From positions 1,616,501 to 1,680,500 of the forward strand of contig WPIO01000008.1 of assembly GCA_009760855.2 (NCBI GenBank): DNA of 64,000 nucleotides, read 5' to 3'. This document shows, piece after piece, positions 10,026-20,704 of the stretch. Made by a program: the position numbers and the translations under genes. The stretch comes from Cristatella mucedo. Its lineage: Eukaryota; Bryozoa; Phylactolaemata; Cristatellidae. Within the stretch, counting starts at the first letter, position 1. Each line of letters begins with the position of its first letter. Below the pieces are notes generated by a model that had not been told where the DNA came from, made no database searches, and worked only from the letters and a program-made list of their open reading frames with translations.

Positions 10026-10470
10026 TGCTCTGGCTCTCCATCAAGCAGCGCATCGACTTCAAAACTCTGTTGCTGAGGTCCTTCACACACTCGCTTCGGC
10101 GAGACCTAAAAAAGTTATCTGATTTAATAGCCTCATTTACATAGCGACAGAAAAGCGTTAACGGCTATAGCCGCCGCTTCCGGTGGTCAATTCAGGATCG
10201 CCCACTGCAGGAGGATTCCAACCCACGACCCGGGCTATGAAGAGCGAGCACCTTACTTGTTTGAATTGCCCACCTAGTTGGGCATCGTAACACCTCTTTT
10301 ATGACGCAAATCAAATAGCTGTACCTAAAACCAACCTCGAATCGTGTGAAGACCGCGCCTTAAGCTCGTTTGCTCTCAAAGCCGGCAACTCGACCCGACT
10401 GACTGTACGTTGCCTAACTTGTTGACATTTAAAAAGGAAGCTACAATCCCACCTCTTCCTCAAGGCATTT
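10026..10470 (+). mobile_element. LINE-C RT C-terminal scrap, split by a SINE
   Basis: The stretch 10026-10132 translates to LWLSIKQRIDFKTLLLRSF, and 10320-10470 gives TNLESCEDRALSSFALKAGN and HLKRKLQSHLFLKAF. These are consecutive parts of a LINE RT C-terminus related to, but distinct from, LINE-B. The SINE at 10133-10300 separates them. The same arrangement is present in copy B (38610-39075), so both events predate the duplication. Confidence 0.7.
10133..10300 (-). mobile_element. tRNA-Ala-like SINE, minus strand
   Basis: On the minus strand the head reads taggtgggcaattc ... ggtgctcgctcttcatagcc and then ggtcgtgggttggaatcc, a good pol III B box. The middle resembles an alanine-tRNA anticodon arm. 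The body ends cgctatgtaaatgag, a LINE-type 3' end. It interrupts LINE-C coding sequence. Copy B has it at 38730-38880. Confidence 0.65.
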
Positions 10471-10590
10471 GTTCTGTCCACGTGAATTTTCCTTTGAATC
10501 CGTTAAATCTGTGGTCGCTCGGTGGTTCCTACTTCAACGCTTAGAACTAAAGGACTTACGCCTCGATTGTGTTGTCAGTTAATGAGCATT

Positions 10591-10787
10591 ATAATAATAA
10601 TTATAATAATAATGCACTGGATAAAGCGTCCTCAGGAAACTCAATCTCTCTCTAGGCGCTTTACATTTGCTGCAAAGGAAAATGCAATTGAATGATGAGT
10701 AATATCATGCTTGTTAAACAAATAAAATGAATAACATGGTTAGGGGTGACATGCCAGGGGTGACATGGTTAAGGGTGGCATGACACT
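10591..10787 (-). mobile_element. LINE-B 3' tail insertion unique to copy A (antisense)
   Basis: An AAT-rich tail, the hairpin (ctcaatctctctctaggcgc) and LINE-B 3'UTR (taacatggttaggggtgacat) lie antisense between gagcatt and gcatgcgaggcg. Copy B shows the uninterrupted site near 39170-39195. The insertion therefore happened after duplication. Confidence 0.8.
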
Positions 10788-10808
10788 TGTATTGCATGCG
10801 AGGCGTGC

Positions 10809-10920
10809 ATGGTGACCTTAAAGATTGAAAAAAGATATTGAGATTAGGGAAGAAGGAGATTGAGAAAGAGATTGAGTTCTCTGAGGGCGCATTATCAAGT
10901 GCATTATTATTATTATTTTT
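10809..10920 (+). mobile_element. LINE-B 3' tail insertion unique to copy A (sense)
   Basis: About 110 bp of LINE-B 3' end (agagattgagttctctgagg, then cattattattatt) sit between gcatggtg and atggcgtc. Copy B has gcatggcgtc uninterrupted near 39195. The short repeated atggtg/atggcg is a plausible target-site duplication. The element is extremely 5'-truncated. Confidence 0.8.
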
Positions 10921-10929
10921 ATGGCGTCT

Positions 10930-12040
10930 TGAGAGAACCAAATTGGTACTCATTTGCTGTATGCACGAGTCATTCTACGTGAACCAATTGTTGAGAGTGT
11001 ATGAAAAGCAAGGTTCAGTACTCAGTCTAACGAGTGAAAGCGAACACGTACCATTAATAGATATGTCCAGACAAGCGAACACGAATGCACTCGGGGTCGC
11101 TGGCTATTGGGATCCATAGTTAGTAAATATGAGCTGAATCGCGCTTCAGATAAGCACGCAAAGCGTACAGGAACGAACGAGACAATTTCGTGAAAGAAGC
11201 CGAAAGGGATTCAGTGCATACTTTCAGTGCATACGAAACGAAACGAAGGCTCGATCGCCGAAATGATTTCAACGGCTTTGCACAAACGTCCTTCTTCTGC
11301 GACGTCGGGCTAAATGTCGAATCCCTTGGTATCCTGCCTACAAATGGATTTGAGTTCGGTGAGGATTTCTGGGTGTTAGGGCAAAGGTTATGGCTTAGTA
11401 AAACACGTCAGCTACGTTCCGCCATGGCGCGTCCGAATTCCGAACGTGTTGCCGAAGTGTAGGGCGGTGGCTGAACTGTACGGCAGACAATTAAGCTCCT
11501 CAAATTTAACTCCTCAAATCAAAAGCTATAAATCAAGACTAACAAGTAGAAAAAATACTTAATATTACACAAACACTTTTCTCAGGTCAGGAAAATGGCA
11601 GTTCTGGCCAAAAGTTCGCAAACACACAATGCATGGTGCAATCGCCCGAATTTGTAATGAATAAGTGGGGCATAATATACCCGTTATTAGTTCAGGTTCT
11701 TCATTGAAATATATTAGTTCCTTCTTGGAGCAAGATATATTAAATAGCCATACTTGGTTGGAATTGTGCATCGAGAGGTTGCTTGCACTCAGCTATGCGA
11801 GTGAACACTATGTGTAGAGTCGAGCGAACAAGTATTCCATCAAAGTGACATGCGAGGCTTATAAACCATACTTCGGCATGCCTGACAAGAGTCAAGACGA
11901 GTTCTGGGTACAATCATTTCGTGCGAACAAACTGTGTGAGACCTCTTGCAAGTAACGTGTAAATTACTGCCCCCTTGAAAGAATTTCTTGTTATTCTGCA
12001 ATGTAATAGTTGATTATTTTTTAACTTATCGAATTCCAGC
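10930..12040. other. Non-coding, almost identical to copy B
   Basis: Matches 39195-40306 closely. A 90-codon frame at 11190-11462 is broken by indels in copy B, so it is not called as a gene. I see nothing else recognisable. Confidence 0.5.
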
Positions 12041-12331
12041 GTCTTTTCTAGCTTTAACTGCGGTGAAAAAAAGAGTCACGATGTTTGCGTTTCCCAAGAA
12101 TTTGGCGAGAGCTCAGACGGACTGACCACTCATGCTGCGTCTGCGTGGTGGACCCACACAAGCCTGGAGCTGGTGCCAGTTAGCAGCTTGTATCACATAT
12201 CTCCACAGATCGCTCGATCCATCACCTCCGTATCACACTACCAAGAGCTTCCCATTCCCATCACTCAGAAGAGCACTCAGGAGGACCCTTTAAGAGAAAG
12301 CAGTGAGTCAGACGGCGAGGACGATCTTTGA
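12041..12331 (+). other. Candidate 3'-terminal exon with acidic C-terminus
   Basis: A stop-free frame from 12014 to the TGA at 12329-12331 follows a good 3' splice-site context: T-rich run, ttaac-type branch point, then ccag at 12040 or ctag at 12050. The encoded end reads SFNCGEKKSHDVC ... QELPIPITQKSTQED ... SSESDGEDDL-stop. There is no in-frame ATG, so it could only be a spliced last exon. In copy B (40307-40597) the frame and acceptors remain, but five of six substitutions change the residue. No upstream exon was found. The family is not recognised, and chance is a real alternative. Confidence 0.22.
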
Positions 12332-13460
12332 AATCCGGATTCTAATTTAAGTGTATACCTTAAGATATCCGATCAGAGACCTCAGCCTCACCAAGTTTAA
12401 TGCTGTCCTTCCGGCATCTCGCGTCAAGAATTTAATGTTTTTGAATGAAAGCTTGAAAGTAATATATCAAAAAAATTTGCATTAGCTTTTCCCGAATTCT
12501 TTGGTCGGTGAGATGCGCTGAGCTTCAGCAACGATGCGCCAGGTCTATCAACAGCCGTAAAAATCGGATGGAGCCGGAGTGAATCGTGCCCATTCATAGA
12601 CAATTTACCTTACGGAGCATCCAAGTGGCGCTGCTTCTAAACGTGGAGAAAAGTACCCACCTCTCCATATAAATTACTCTGCGCTTCTAAAAGAAAATTA
12701 AACCAGTGTTGAGATACTGCCGGGTGCTGTAAAAAATAACGACTAGAGGTGGCGAGTCGTTGGAGACTTCAAAGCTGTATCATTTCTCGTAAGCCTCTAA
12801 GGAGGTTCAACTGAGTTACTTCGTTTAAATTGCCTATTGGACAGCCGGGTTACTAAGGTGCACTAACACAAAAGAGAACTGGCAGCAGCTGACATAATTG
12901 TAAACATCAAATGAAAACCGCTGGAAGACCCTAGTAAGGTAATGATTACACCACGTCGTGCATAAAGATAGGCCCGATAAGAGATTTTTGCTGCTCCTGA
13001 CAATGAGTCAGTAGCTCGGTCAAGTACCTCCATTTTTCACAGCTGTGAGAGGCAAAAGTCAAAGCTGAAATCTGCTTTAGACGACAGCAAAAGATAATTG
13101 TAGCATGCGACACATTCACCGAGAAGCTCAACGAAATAGAGAAAAAGGATCGTCTAAGTTTGGTATAAGTGGTTCAAAGCTTTCTGCTAGATGGCAATGC
13201 CAACTGGTAAATAAATGTATGGAAAACTAAGATGAATGAAAGAGCAGCCGATGCAGGCTCGCATAAAGAGCTGTGCCAAAATGAACACCAAATGTCCGTT
13301 AACTCCGACAACGTCTACAGTGTTGATCGGAAGAAATTCAGGGAGAACACGGGAGCTTATTCTGTTGTGCGAGGCGAGCGCTTTCCCCGGGACTTACTTG
13401 ACTTTGAGAGTCGTTACCTAGGAGAGCAATACAATAGAAAGACGAGGGTGAAGTTTGGCG
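12332..13460. other. Non-coding, no gene recognised
   Basis: Near-identical to 40598-41726. Only short unconserved frames on both strands. Confidence 0.45.
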
Positions 13461-13532
13461 GCTTCTTTTTCTTTTTCTTTTCCTACTCCTTCGTCTTGTT
13501 CTTCTCCTTCTCCTCCGTCTTCTCCTTCTTCT
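13461..13532 (+). repeat. CTT/TCC-rich polypyrimidine tract
   Basis: Imperfect ttc/ctt/tcc triplets of about 70 bp. Copy B has the same tract at 41727-41798. Poly-Arg and poly-Phe frames over it are simple-repeat artefacts. Confidence 0.9.
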
Positions 13533-13675
13533 GAGAGAGCGATTTGTGGTACAGCCAAAAATTAAGAACACCTAATCATTTCTGAACTCCTTCGGATGGT
13601 CATCTTTGCGTAACTTCAGAGTGAATACATTTCGACTTATTTTGACCCATATGATCTGAAACTTTCGCGCTTTAA

Positions 13676-13786
13676 TCAAGTAATTTTTTTCTCCCTGAGC
13701 CAAGAGTTCAGATGATCAGCACTAGAAGTGCTGAGACCAAGGTCCCCAATCAGATCGCAGAGTTCTTTCTGGTTGGAGAAGGTCAT
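13676..13786 (-). pseudogene. Fragment resembling an uncharacterised repeat-associated ORF
   Basis: The minus-strand frame reads MTFSNQKELCDLIGDLGLS ... LNSWLREKKIT-stop. The pattern ELCDL-x-x-DL-x-LS...L-x-x-x-LxEK resembles, from memory, the N-terminal part of a multicopy uncharacterised invertebrate protein family that behaves like a mobile element. Only about 36 residues are present. Copy B (41942-42052) differs by one residue. This is a weak similarity call. Confidence 0.2.
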
Positions 13787-14789
13787 GGTTGTCTCTTCTT
13801 CACAAAATATTTGAAATTGAAATCTAAATCTGTAGCATCTCTCTAACGTTTTTACTTTCGCTCTATCTTGAAGATAGCTCGTTTTTCTCCGGAGGGATGA
13901 GGACGGAGAGCTCAGAGCTGTGAGGTACTGATGCAATTGAGGAAGAAATGTGTGAAAAGATAATGGAAAGTGTGCTCATGCTGGTTCAACGTTTGCAAAC
14001 GTCCACTGTGCAGGAGTAGCACAGCTTATTGAGTGGTTAGTTGGTTCCTGCTCAATTCTCGTAACTGCAAACTTCACGGCTCTCTTTTCTTCCTCACAAC
14101 CGGATTAAAGCATATATGCATCAAAACAATTAAAATATTCCAGTAGAAACAGTACTTACTATTTAAAAAATGTGATCTAGCGAGAAGCAATTGTTAGCTT
14201 TAACTTCAATAATTTTCTAGCAGAGCTGGCATCTTGAACTAACTTCCGAGGGCTGGTCTTGATCCCTAGTAGGCATTCCGTCGTATGCAATGCAAGTCTT
14301 CTATATCTTTTCTAAATCTATCCGTAAGTTCTTGTGTGCTCTGTTCTCAAAAAATCCTTCTCACATCTTTGAAAAATAATCTCTTGCATGTAGAAACCTC
14401 ACGATATCACTCCAGTCAAATATTACTGTTCAAAAGGCTTTGGTTCTGCAATACCGAAACTACTAAACTAATCTTTCGAAGAACCGATGGCATTACATGT
14501 CTTTCGTCGCTAGTGTTCAATGTTATGTCCATTTAGCACTCGGCGAAAGTGAGGGATAAAACGTGCCCAACATCGATACAGGAAAACTTCAATACATCAT
14601 TGTCCGACCATAGAGTCAACGTTTTGTGGAATAGTTGTTTTGTACTATTTTTTTAGGGTCAAGGATTTGAAAAAGAATCTGTGCAATCAAGGAAAGAAAA
14701 AATGGAAAATTGTAACCAAGTGTTATGAAGGCGTTGCGTTTATTATCCGCTGATATGTAAGGTGTACAAGGCATCGACTTTAAAGGTTT

Positions 14790-15236
14790 ATCACTCTTTT
14801 TTAGGTTCCTTCATTCTTTGACTCCAGCCAACCCATCACATCTACTCCCCAACTCGGCTAGGTAGGCATCGTGCCAATTAATTGTATGACTCACAATGTT
14901 TAGCTATGCCTTGGAGAAACCTCAAATCTTTTTGAGACCATGCGTTTACTTCATTTGCTCCCGAAGCCCGGAACTCACTCCCGACAGAGGTCATGACATG
15001 CCCCCACCCGACGTGACTTTTAAAAGGAAGCTAAATGGCCTGTTTTCGACAGCATTTGGTGGGCTCTGGGGATTTGTTCTTTATATGCTAACACGTGTTT
15101 ATACTGCATGCTGCCACCAATCATACTTGCATGCTGACCCAGTGCATGTCACCCCTAACCAGGTTTTCTTATTGTTTATTGAGCCCGCTACAACTAACCG
15201 TTCGATCGTGCTTCATTTGCGGCAAATGTAAAGTAT
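14790..15236 (+). mobile_element. LINE-B 3' remnant, sense
   Basis: It contains the decayed RT C-terminus (ccttcattctttgactccagcc, then ttcatttgctcccgaagccc and ttttaaaaggaagct). The LINE-B 3'UTR follows (gcatgctgacccagtgcatgtcacccctaacc). The terminal hairpin is missing. Copy B: 43055-43502. The 111-codon frame over it is not a host gene. Confidence 0.75.
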
Positions 15237-15389
15237 CAATAGCATTGTTTGTCACAAACTAAAATAATAGCAACACATTTGTCATAGGAGATTCATATAA
15301 CCCAATGTATTACTATTATTACATCTTGCGAATGCAATCGCTTACTCAACAATGAAGTGGTGCCAAGATATTTAGCTTAGTGGCTAAAT

Positions 15390-16070
15390 GTTAAACAAAG
15401 TGGGCGTAGCAAGAGGAACGCGTTTTCACCTTACACATCCGCTTGCAAATGCTTTAAAGCTTCTCCAAACAGTTGTTACTATACAAATTCTCTTTAACTC
15501 TGAGTTGAAACGTTCTGAGATATCAAGCAGCTCCATGCCTAACGGGCAGAAGCCGCTTAGTAGTCGGGAAGCCTCTTTGAAAAAACAAGTAAATAAGAAG
15601 CTCAAGCTGGCATGTAGATAAAGGCTATGCCGATGGATTTGTTTGCCCACCAGCTGACCTTACAATGAGATCTCTGCGAAACGAAATGTAATGCTGTGGT
15701 AGCTCTTGTTATTGATTCCTAGAAGCCAGAGTGTCTGCATTGATTAGTGGAACGGACCAAAGAGAAGAGACTGGTATTTATCTAAATATTTCTTCCAGTA
15801 TCTCATCAGTATCTCACTGCTTCTCTCCGTTTGGAAATTCGATACGTGCTAATCATCGAACTAGCCTCAAATCTTGTCCTATCAAAAATGTCTTCCAATT
15901 GCAAATTTCTGTTGATGTTCAAGCAAACAGTGCCCAGGTTAAAGATTTCTGTTTCCCCACCCCATGTCATATTCGCATTGTTTCTGGCACTCAAACTAGC
16001 AGCTGCATCTCATGATGCTTCAAATCTCAAGTGAGTAAGAATCTTAATAAAAAGTAAGAAGCACAGCGGA
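15390..16070 (-). repeat. Module M fragment in inverted orientation
   Basis: The reverse complement of this stretch aligns with 18830-19320. Shared runs include ctggtatttacctaaatatctct, gtctcatcagtatctcacc, gcaaacaatctgcccgt-like sequence, and gggtggggaaac followed by aacctgggcactg. It shows that M exists in both orientations. Copy B: 43655-44335. All open frames here are unconserved. Confidence 0.7.
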
Positions 16071-16669
16071 GTCATGAGATCTGGCGAGGTAGTGTCTAGT
16101 ATATTAGTAGCAGCTCGGGGCGGCTGGAAAGAATGTACCATCTTCGGCAGAGGGAGAGCAAATGTCGTTGCCTAAGATTGGTTGAAGTAGGTTTCGCACT
16201 CTACGACCTGCAGAGCGAGGCTTTTTTGAGTAGTTGGTGGCACGAAGAGGCTGAACCTAGTGCAGCGTTTGAGCTGGGTATGAAAGATTTGAACCGCGAC
16301 TGACCAAGGCACAGTTTGCCTTCTGATTTAGCATAACGACTTTAGTTTGAACCCGCCGATTAATAGACAGCCATCCAAGCTCTCAGCAAAGGTCATGCAT
16401 GGTCACTCCTCCGAGATGCCAGAGCTAGTCTTGCAGCTATAGCTCATCGCCAGTTGCAGTGGCCTAATGGTTTTTTCTCTTTGCATAGCCAGCCAAAAAT
16501 GGAAGTGCAATAATCTAGCGTCGGTTGAAGACGAACCTTGAAGACGCAGGCAGCTGTCGAAGACGACACTTGAATTCCGAGAACACGGTGATGGTCACGA
16601 AACGGCTCAGCACCTATTTATGACAGCCGATAGTGGGCCTGCGAGTCGTTCTTTATAGTCGTACGCTTG
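16071..16669. other. Non-coding, no gene recognised
   Basis: Near-identical to 44336-44934. I see no gene or clear repeat. Confidence 0.4.
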
Positions 16670-16867
16670 AGGACACTGTTGCATGCACCACTAACGACAC
16701 TTGCATGCCGACCCTGTGCCTGTCACCCTAACCATGTTATTCACGCTGTTTATTGAGTGTGCTACAGCTGACCATTTAATCACGCTTTCTTTGAAGCCAA
16801 CGTGAAGGGCCCAGAAAAAGATTGAGTTCTCCAAGGCATCTAGCATAGAACAAATTCCTTTTTTGGA
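16670..16867 (+). mobile_element. LINE-B 3'UTR remnant, sense
   Basis: LINE-B 3'UTR landmarks appear in order: cacttgcatgccgaccctgtgcc, tcaccctaaccatgttattc, tgtttattgagtgtgctac, then a decayed hairpin agaaaaagattgagttctccaaggc. No tail remains. Copy B: 44935-45130. Confidence 0.75.
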
Positions 16868-18044
16868 CTCCCAGCCTGCACCTGTATAACTTAAAACCGG
16901 TAACAAAATTTTTTTGCACGTCATATCCGTCCATTTACGGCATTTTGATCGTTACACACCGCTTCTATCGTAGCCTCAATGACTTCCCAGAATGCATAAA
17001 ATCGGATCGAAGATCTTTCTTGCATATACTTTCTTTGGATCCGGGGTAAGGCGCTCTCCTTAAACTACCAAGTTGACGGTCGCAAGACATGTGCCATATT
17101 CAAAGCACCCATATAGAGATGAGGTTTTGTTAGGATAATAGAGAAATGATGCACACTTTTCCCAGGTCACCTAGCTTGCTTGCCTTTGTTGACCCTGCTT
17201 TAGTTTGCATGCACCCAAAGCCTGTAATTCATTTCTTAATGACGGTATGAAAAGGAAGGTCTTTGATGCAATTTAAAATTAAGTTTGAATTGCAGCTGCT
17301 ATTTACAGGATTTCCTGGTTTCGTCCTTTACGTACTTGTAACCGAAACTATGGGGCAGGCTGCATACAGCCAAGCACAGCCCAGCATTTCTAGCCAATCA
17401 GTTCGGCTGAGCGTGGGCTAAGAGCACCATCTACCACGACACGGCCCTGCAAACGTGAGGTACCCGAATGCCAAGAGACGTGTCATCGGACGACCGGACT
17501 GTAGCTCAAAGGTCAGGCTACAATCCAGCCGTTGATCGCTGTCGAATTACAGCCATTCTGGGCCGCCGAATTCCTCGTGGGTAAACACTTGTACCTACCG
17601 AAACTGTGCATACTACCACTAGTGAGATCGCTACGTTATCCACAATGTGAATGTTGCTTGTTCCAAGTCCCATTGCAAATGCCACACTTTTAATGTACGC
17701 ACATCAATCTTTAGAACTTTTGAATGAAACGAATAAAACTTTGGAAGAAATCAGGGAATCCTGAGAATAGCAGCTGCAATACGAAATTTCTTTTAAATTA
17801 CTTTCAAAACCTTTCATTCCAAAAGTTCGAGCTGCAACTTTACTTTTACAGCTGAAGTTAAACAGTACAGGGATCGCAGATCTGTTTTTGATTTTGTTTC
17901 GTAGCCCTGCAATACTTGTTAGTTGTTATTCTTAATTCTGCTAAGAAGTAACTGCCATCAGATGCTGCGATCGCAAGTTAAACACCAAAACTATAGAATG
18001 TAAACATATTTTCGTCATTTAATGAGCATTTATAGAATTTTAAG
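16868..18044. other. Non-coding end of duplicated unit A
   Basis: Near-identical to 45131-46308. It contains a short inverted pair around ctttggaagaaa...cctttcattccaaaag (about 17700-17830). I see no gene. Unit similarity ends here. Confidence 0.45.
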
Positions 18045-18059
18045 CTAGCAATTAAATTA

Positions 18060-18760
18060 CTAAGCTGCCAATGAAAATCGCTGCAAGACTTGCTTACATA
18101 TCTCACAGGCTTAACCATGCATCTCCTATGCTGAAAGAGTTGGATGGCTGTCTGGTAATCAAGGGAAACAGACTAAAGTTGTTAAGCTAAATCTTATGGC
18201 CAACCGTGCCTTGGTCAATCACTGTTAGAATCCTTCATACCCGGCTTAACTGGTACACTAGGTTCAGCCGCCTCTTGCCTTCAAGTACTCTGTGCACACA
18301 AAATTAGATGGAAAATTTGTTCATTTGAAGACCGCTTATGAAAGAATCCTATGCTCTGCCGGTCCGAGAGTGTGGAACCTAATTCCACACAAATCTAACG
18401 TAACGACGTCTACTCTCCTTCTGCCTACCACGGGCCATCCTTTTCAGTCGTCCTGAGCTGCTACTTACATGCTACTAACCACCTTAACAGATCGCATGAC
18501 TCAGCTATGTTTCCTAGGTTTTTGTTAATGTGTCTGACGAAGCTTGTTGGCTAGCCAAAGCCATTTGACAGCTGATGACGCTTTCAGCGTGTTATGGAAA
18601 ATTCTCCTGCGTAAAACGAACTTGATCACTGTGCCTTTTCTGCTTTGTGAAGTGGCAGAAGGAGGTCAATTACATGAAGCCATTGATTTCGTTGATCTAA
18701 CTTTGGGATGGCTGTATCTCATTTCTCTGACCGGTGATCCTTGATAGAACAATAACAGAG
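18060..18760 (+). mobile_element. LINE-A remnant (RT C-terminus and 3'UTR)
   Basis: A heavily decayed LINE-A 3' half: ctgaaagagttggatggctg corresponds to the GWLPVEQ region, tctgccggtccgagagtgtggaac to the AGPRLWN region. The family 3'UTR follows (gacgaagcttgttggct, gctgatgacgctttcag). It aligns with 50280-50850, which shows the same composite unit follows both large copies. Confidence 0.7.
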
Positions 18761-18769
18761 TGTTTGATT

Positions 18770-20700
18770 TTTACTAGCAAGGCAGGTGGAATCTGCTATG
18801 CTTAAAATGTGTAAGTACAGTAGGATTCGGATAATCAAGAGATACGGCTTGTAGTGTCACTGCCAGCAACTATGCGAAAATGAAATAGGGGTGGGAAACG
18901 GAAATCTTACACCTGGGCACTGGTTCTTTTAAAATAGACAGAACACATGTATTGGCAGTCCTTTTAGATAGGACGATTTGGATACAGATTTGAGGCTATT
19001 TTAATGGGTAACACCTATCGACTTTCAGGACGGAGAGGAGAGGTGAGATACTGATGAGACACTGAAAGAGATATTTAGGTAAATACCAGCCTTTTCGCAT
19101 TGGTCCATTCCACTATTCACAGCAGACATTCTGGCGCCTAGGAATGAATAGCGTGAGCTACCACAGCGTTACGTTTCGTTTCGTAGAACCCTCATCGAAA
19201 GCACCAGCTACTGGGCAAAGAGCCAAGTGGCAGAGCCTTTAGGTTGTTGTTAACTCGAGCCGATTATTTTACTTGTTGGTCACGTGACACTAACCGTGCG
19301 ACCCCTCTCACTATCTGCCCGTGTGTCAGCCTGTTCTACCACTTTGCTCTGTTCTGTAAGCCTCTTAAACAGCGATCCGACACGAGCTACCACCGAATGC
19401 CGTGCAAAGCCTGTTGGGCTGTCGGAAGAACTGCATGCGGCAATCCAAGGAAAAGATGGTGGCATCGTCCTTCTACTGTGCCTCACATTTACCTACATCA
19501 GCTGGTTACTTTTCAGCACCAGCTACAAGCAAACTATCACGTGCAATGAAGAACAGAATACTTGAAACAAATTTTAGAACCGTCAAAATAAACCACCAGG
19601 CAGCGAGATTTCGCCACGTTTCAGTCAGGAGCCATATGTGTCCGTCCGGAGGCTGAGAACGATACAGTACTGTGGTTGTGCCGAGGGTTATTTAAGGGAT
19701 CATTTATAATGTAGACTACTTGCTTGCTCCTAATACGATTTTCCGATGTTATCTCAGTCAATCCAGTAGTTTCAACGTTTCCAGGATTATCACGACAAGA
19801 AACGCATACATTTAGCTTGCTTCATACTCGCGGCTGAATACATTTCGAAGTGCTTGCAATCACTCAGCACACCATTTCAACGATGACAGAGTCACGTGCA
19901 GCCTAATGATCGACCAACGATTATGATTGTGATCTGAATGCCTAGGATCTCCAGCTGAGCGAAACTATTTACTAGGCGCAAGTCAGGGAAGTCGAGCATG
20001 TCTCAAAGATTAAGCTCTTCAAATATCTAACAGATAGCTGCGTTGTAGAAGCACTTTCATTGGCGAATATCTATCACGAAGCCAGGTGGTAAGCAGCAAC
20101 GGTATTTTAAACGTAGAATCGTTGTTCACCAGATAGTAAGAAGTCCGCGAATTTGAATCAAATGGAATGCTCTACTCATCACCTGGTCAGAAAGCGCTGG
20201 CCGTTCGCATCGTAGCAGCAGCCACGGCCATGCACCACTAGTAGATGAGCAACTGCTTCGTATAGGTAGGCCAGGCAATAGCCAGCTCGCCACTAGCTGG
20301 CCTGGCTGCTGAGCGAGACGCCTCATGTCAAGCATTTCGAGCGACGACTAGTAAACTGGTTGGATAGTGGCAACATTTGAGTACCTGCATACAGGCAAAT
20401 TGACGTGAGCGAGAAGTCACGTACTTTCGTCACAGCTTCCGCGAACCGAGGTCCAGTGGCAGGCCCGCATCGTGCTAGGTCCGAATGTGTGCTAGACATG
20501 GAGTCTAGGTATCTGCATGCCTAGTTGCCACTGGCACTGCAGCGGCTCATTTAACTCTCACTGCTCCTAGTGTGAAGCGCTTATTTTTAACCAAATTATT
20601 ATTATTTCCCTATTTAGTGTGCTCGGATTTTCATCGACGGCACTGTCAGGAATCAAAGAAACAGTCTCCAACATCGTTGTCAGAAAATGGCATGCTTTTA
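18770..20700 (+). repeat. Module M, copy at 18.8-20.7 kb
   Basis: A non-coding module with the ordered landmarks ggggtgggaaacggaaatctt, gatactgatgagac, tcacgtgacactaaccgtg, gatgttatctcagtcaatcc, gcaatcactcagcacacc, acgattatgattgtgatctga and anchor cctggtcagaaagcgctggccgttcgc (20182-20210). The decayed tail region follows. The frame 19284-19565 has a hydrophobic run but is not preserved in other copies. M has no recognisable protein and could be a non-autonomous element or an old local repeat. Confidence 0.65.
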
Positions 20701-20704
20701 AAAA

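Larger units (their letters stand above)
1..18044 (+). repeat. Segmental duplication, copy A
   Basis: Bases 1 to about 18044 recur in the same order and orientation at 28558 to about 46308. Base 1 matches 28558 exactly. Similarity stops where A reads ttttaagctagcaatt and B reads ttttaagccaacggtt. Identity is uneven by eye: very high at 1-1220, clearly lower at about 1230-9500, and very high again at about 10950-18044. The unit carries one intact gene, the tectonin lectin at 5039. Indels against B include a 1.25-kb A-only stretch (1226-2480), a lost RT core in LINE-A near 8160, and two extra LINE-B tails near 10.6-10.9 kb. Confidence 0.95.

Noticed and set aside
11190-11462. 90-codon ORF in the shared non-coding block
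   Set aside because: Indels between copies A and B destroy the frame although the surrounding DNA is nearly identical.
13338-13571. Arginine-rich minus-strand ORF
   Set aside because: Translation of the CTT/TCC polypyrimidine tract; a simple-repeat artefact in both copies.
14896-15231. 111-codon ORF
   Set aside because: Covers decayed LINE-B RT C-terminus and 3'UTR, in a frame that does not encode the RT.
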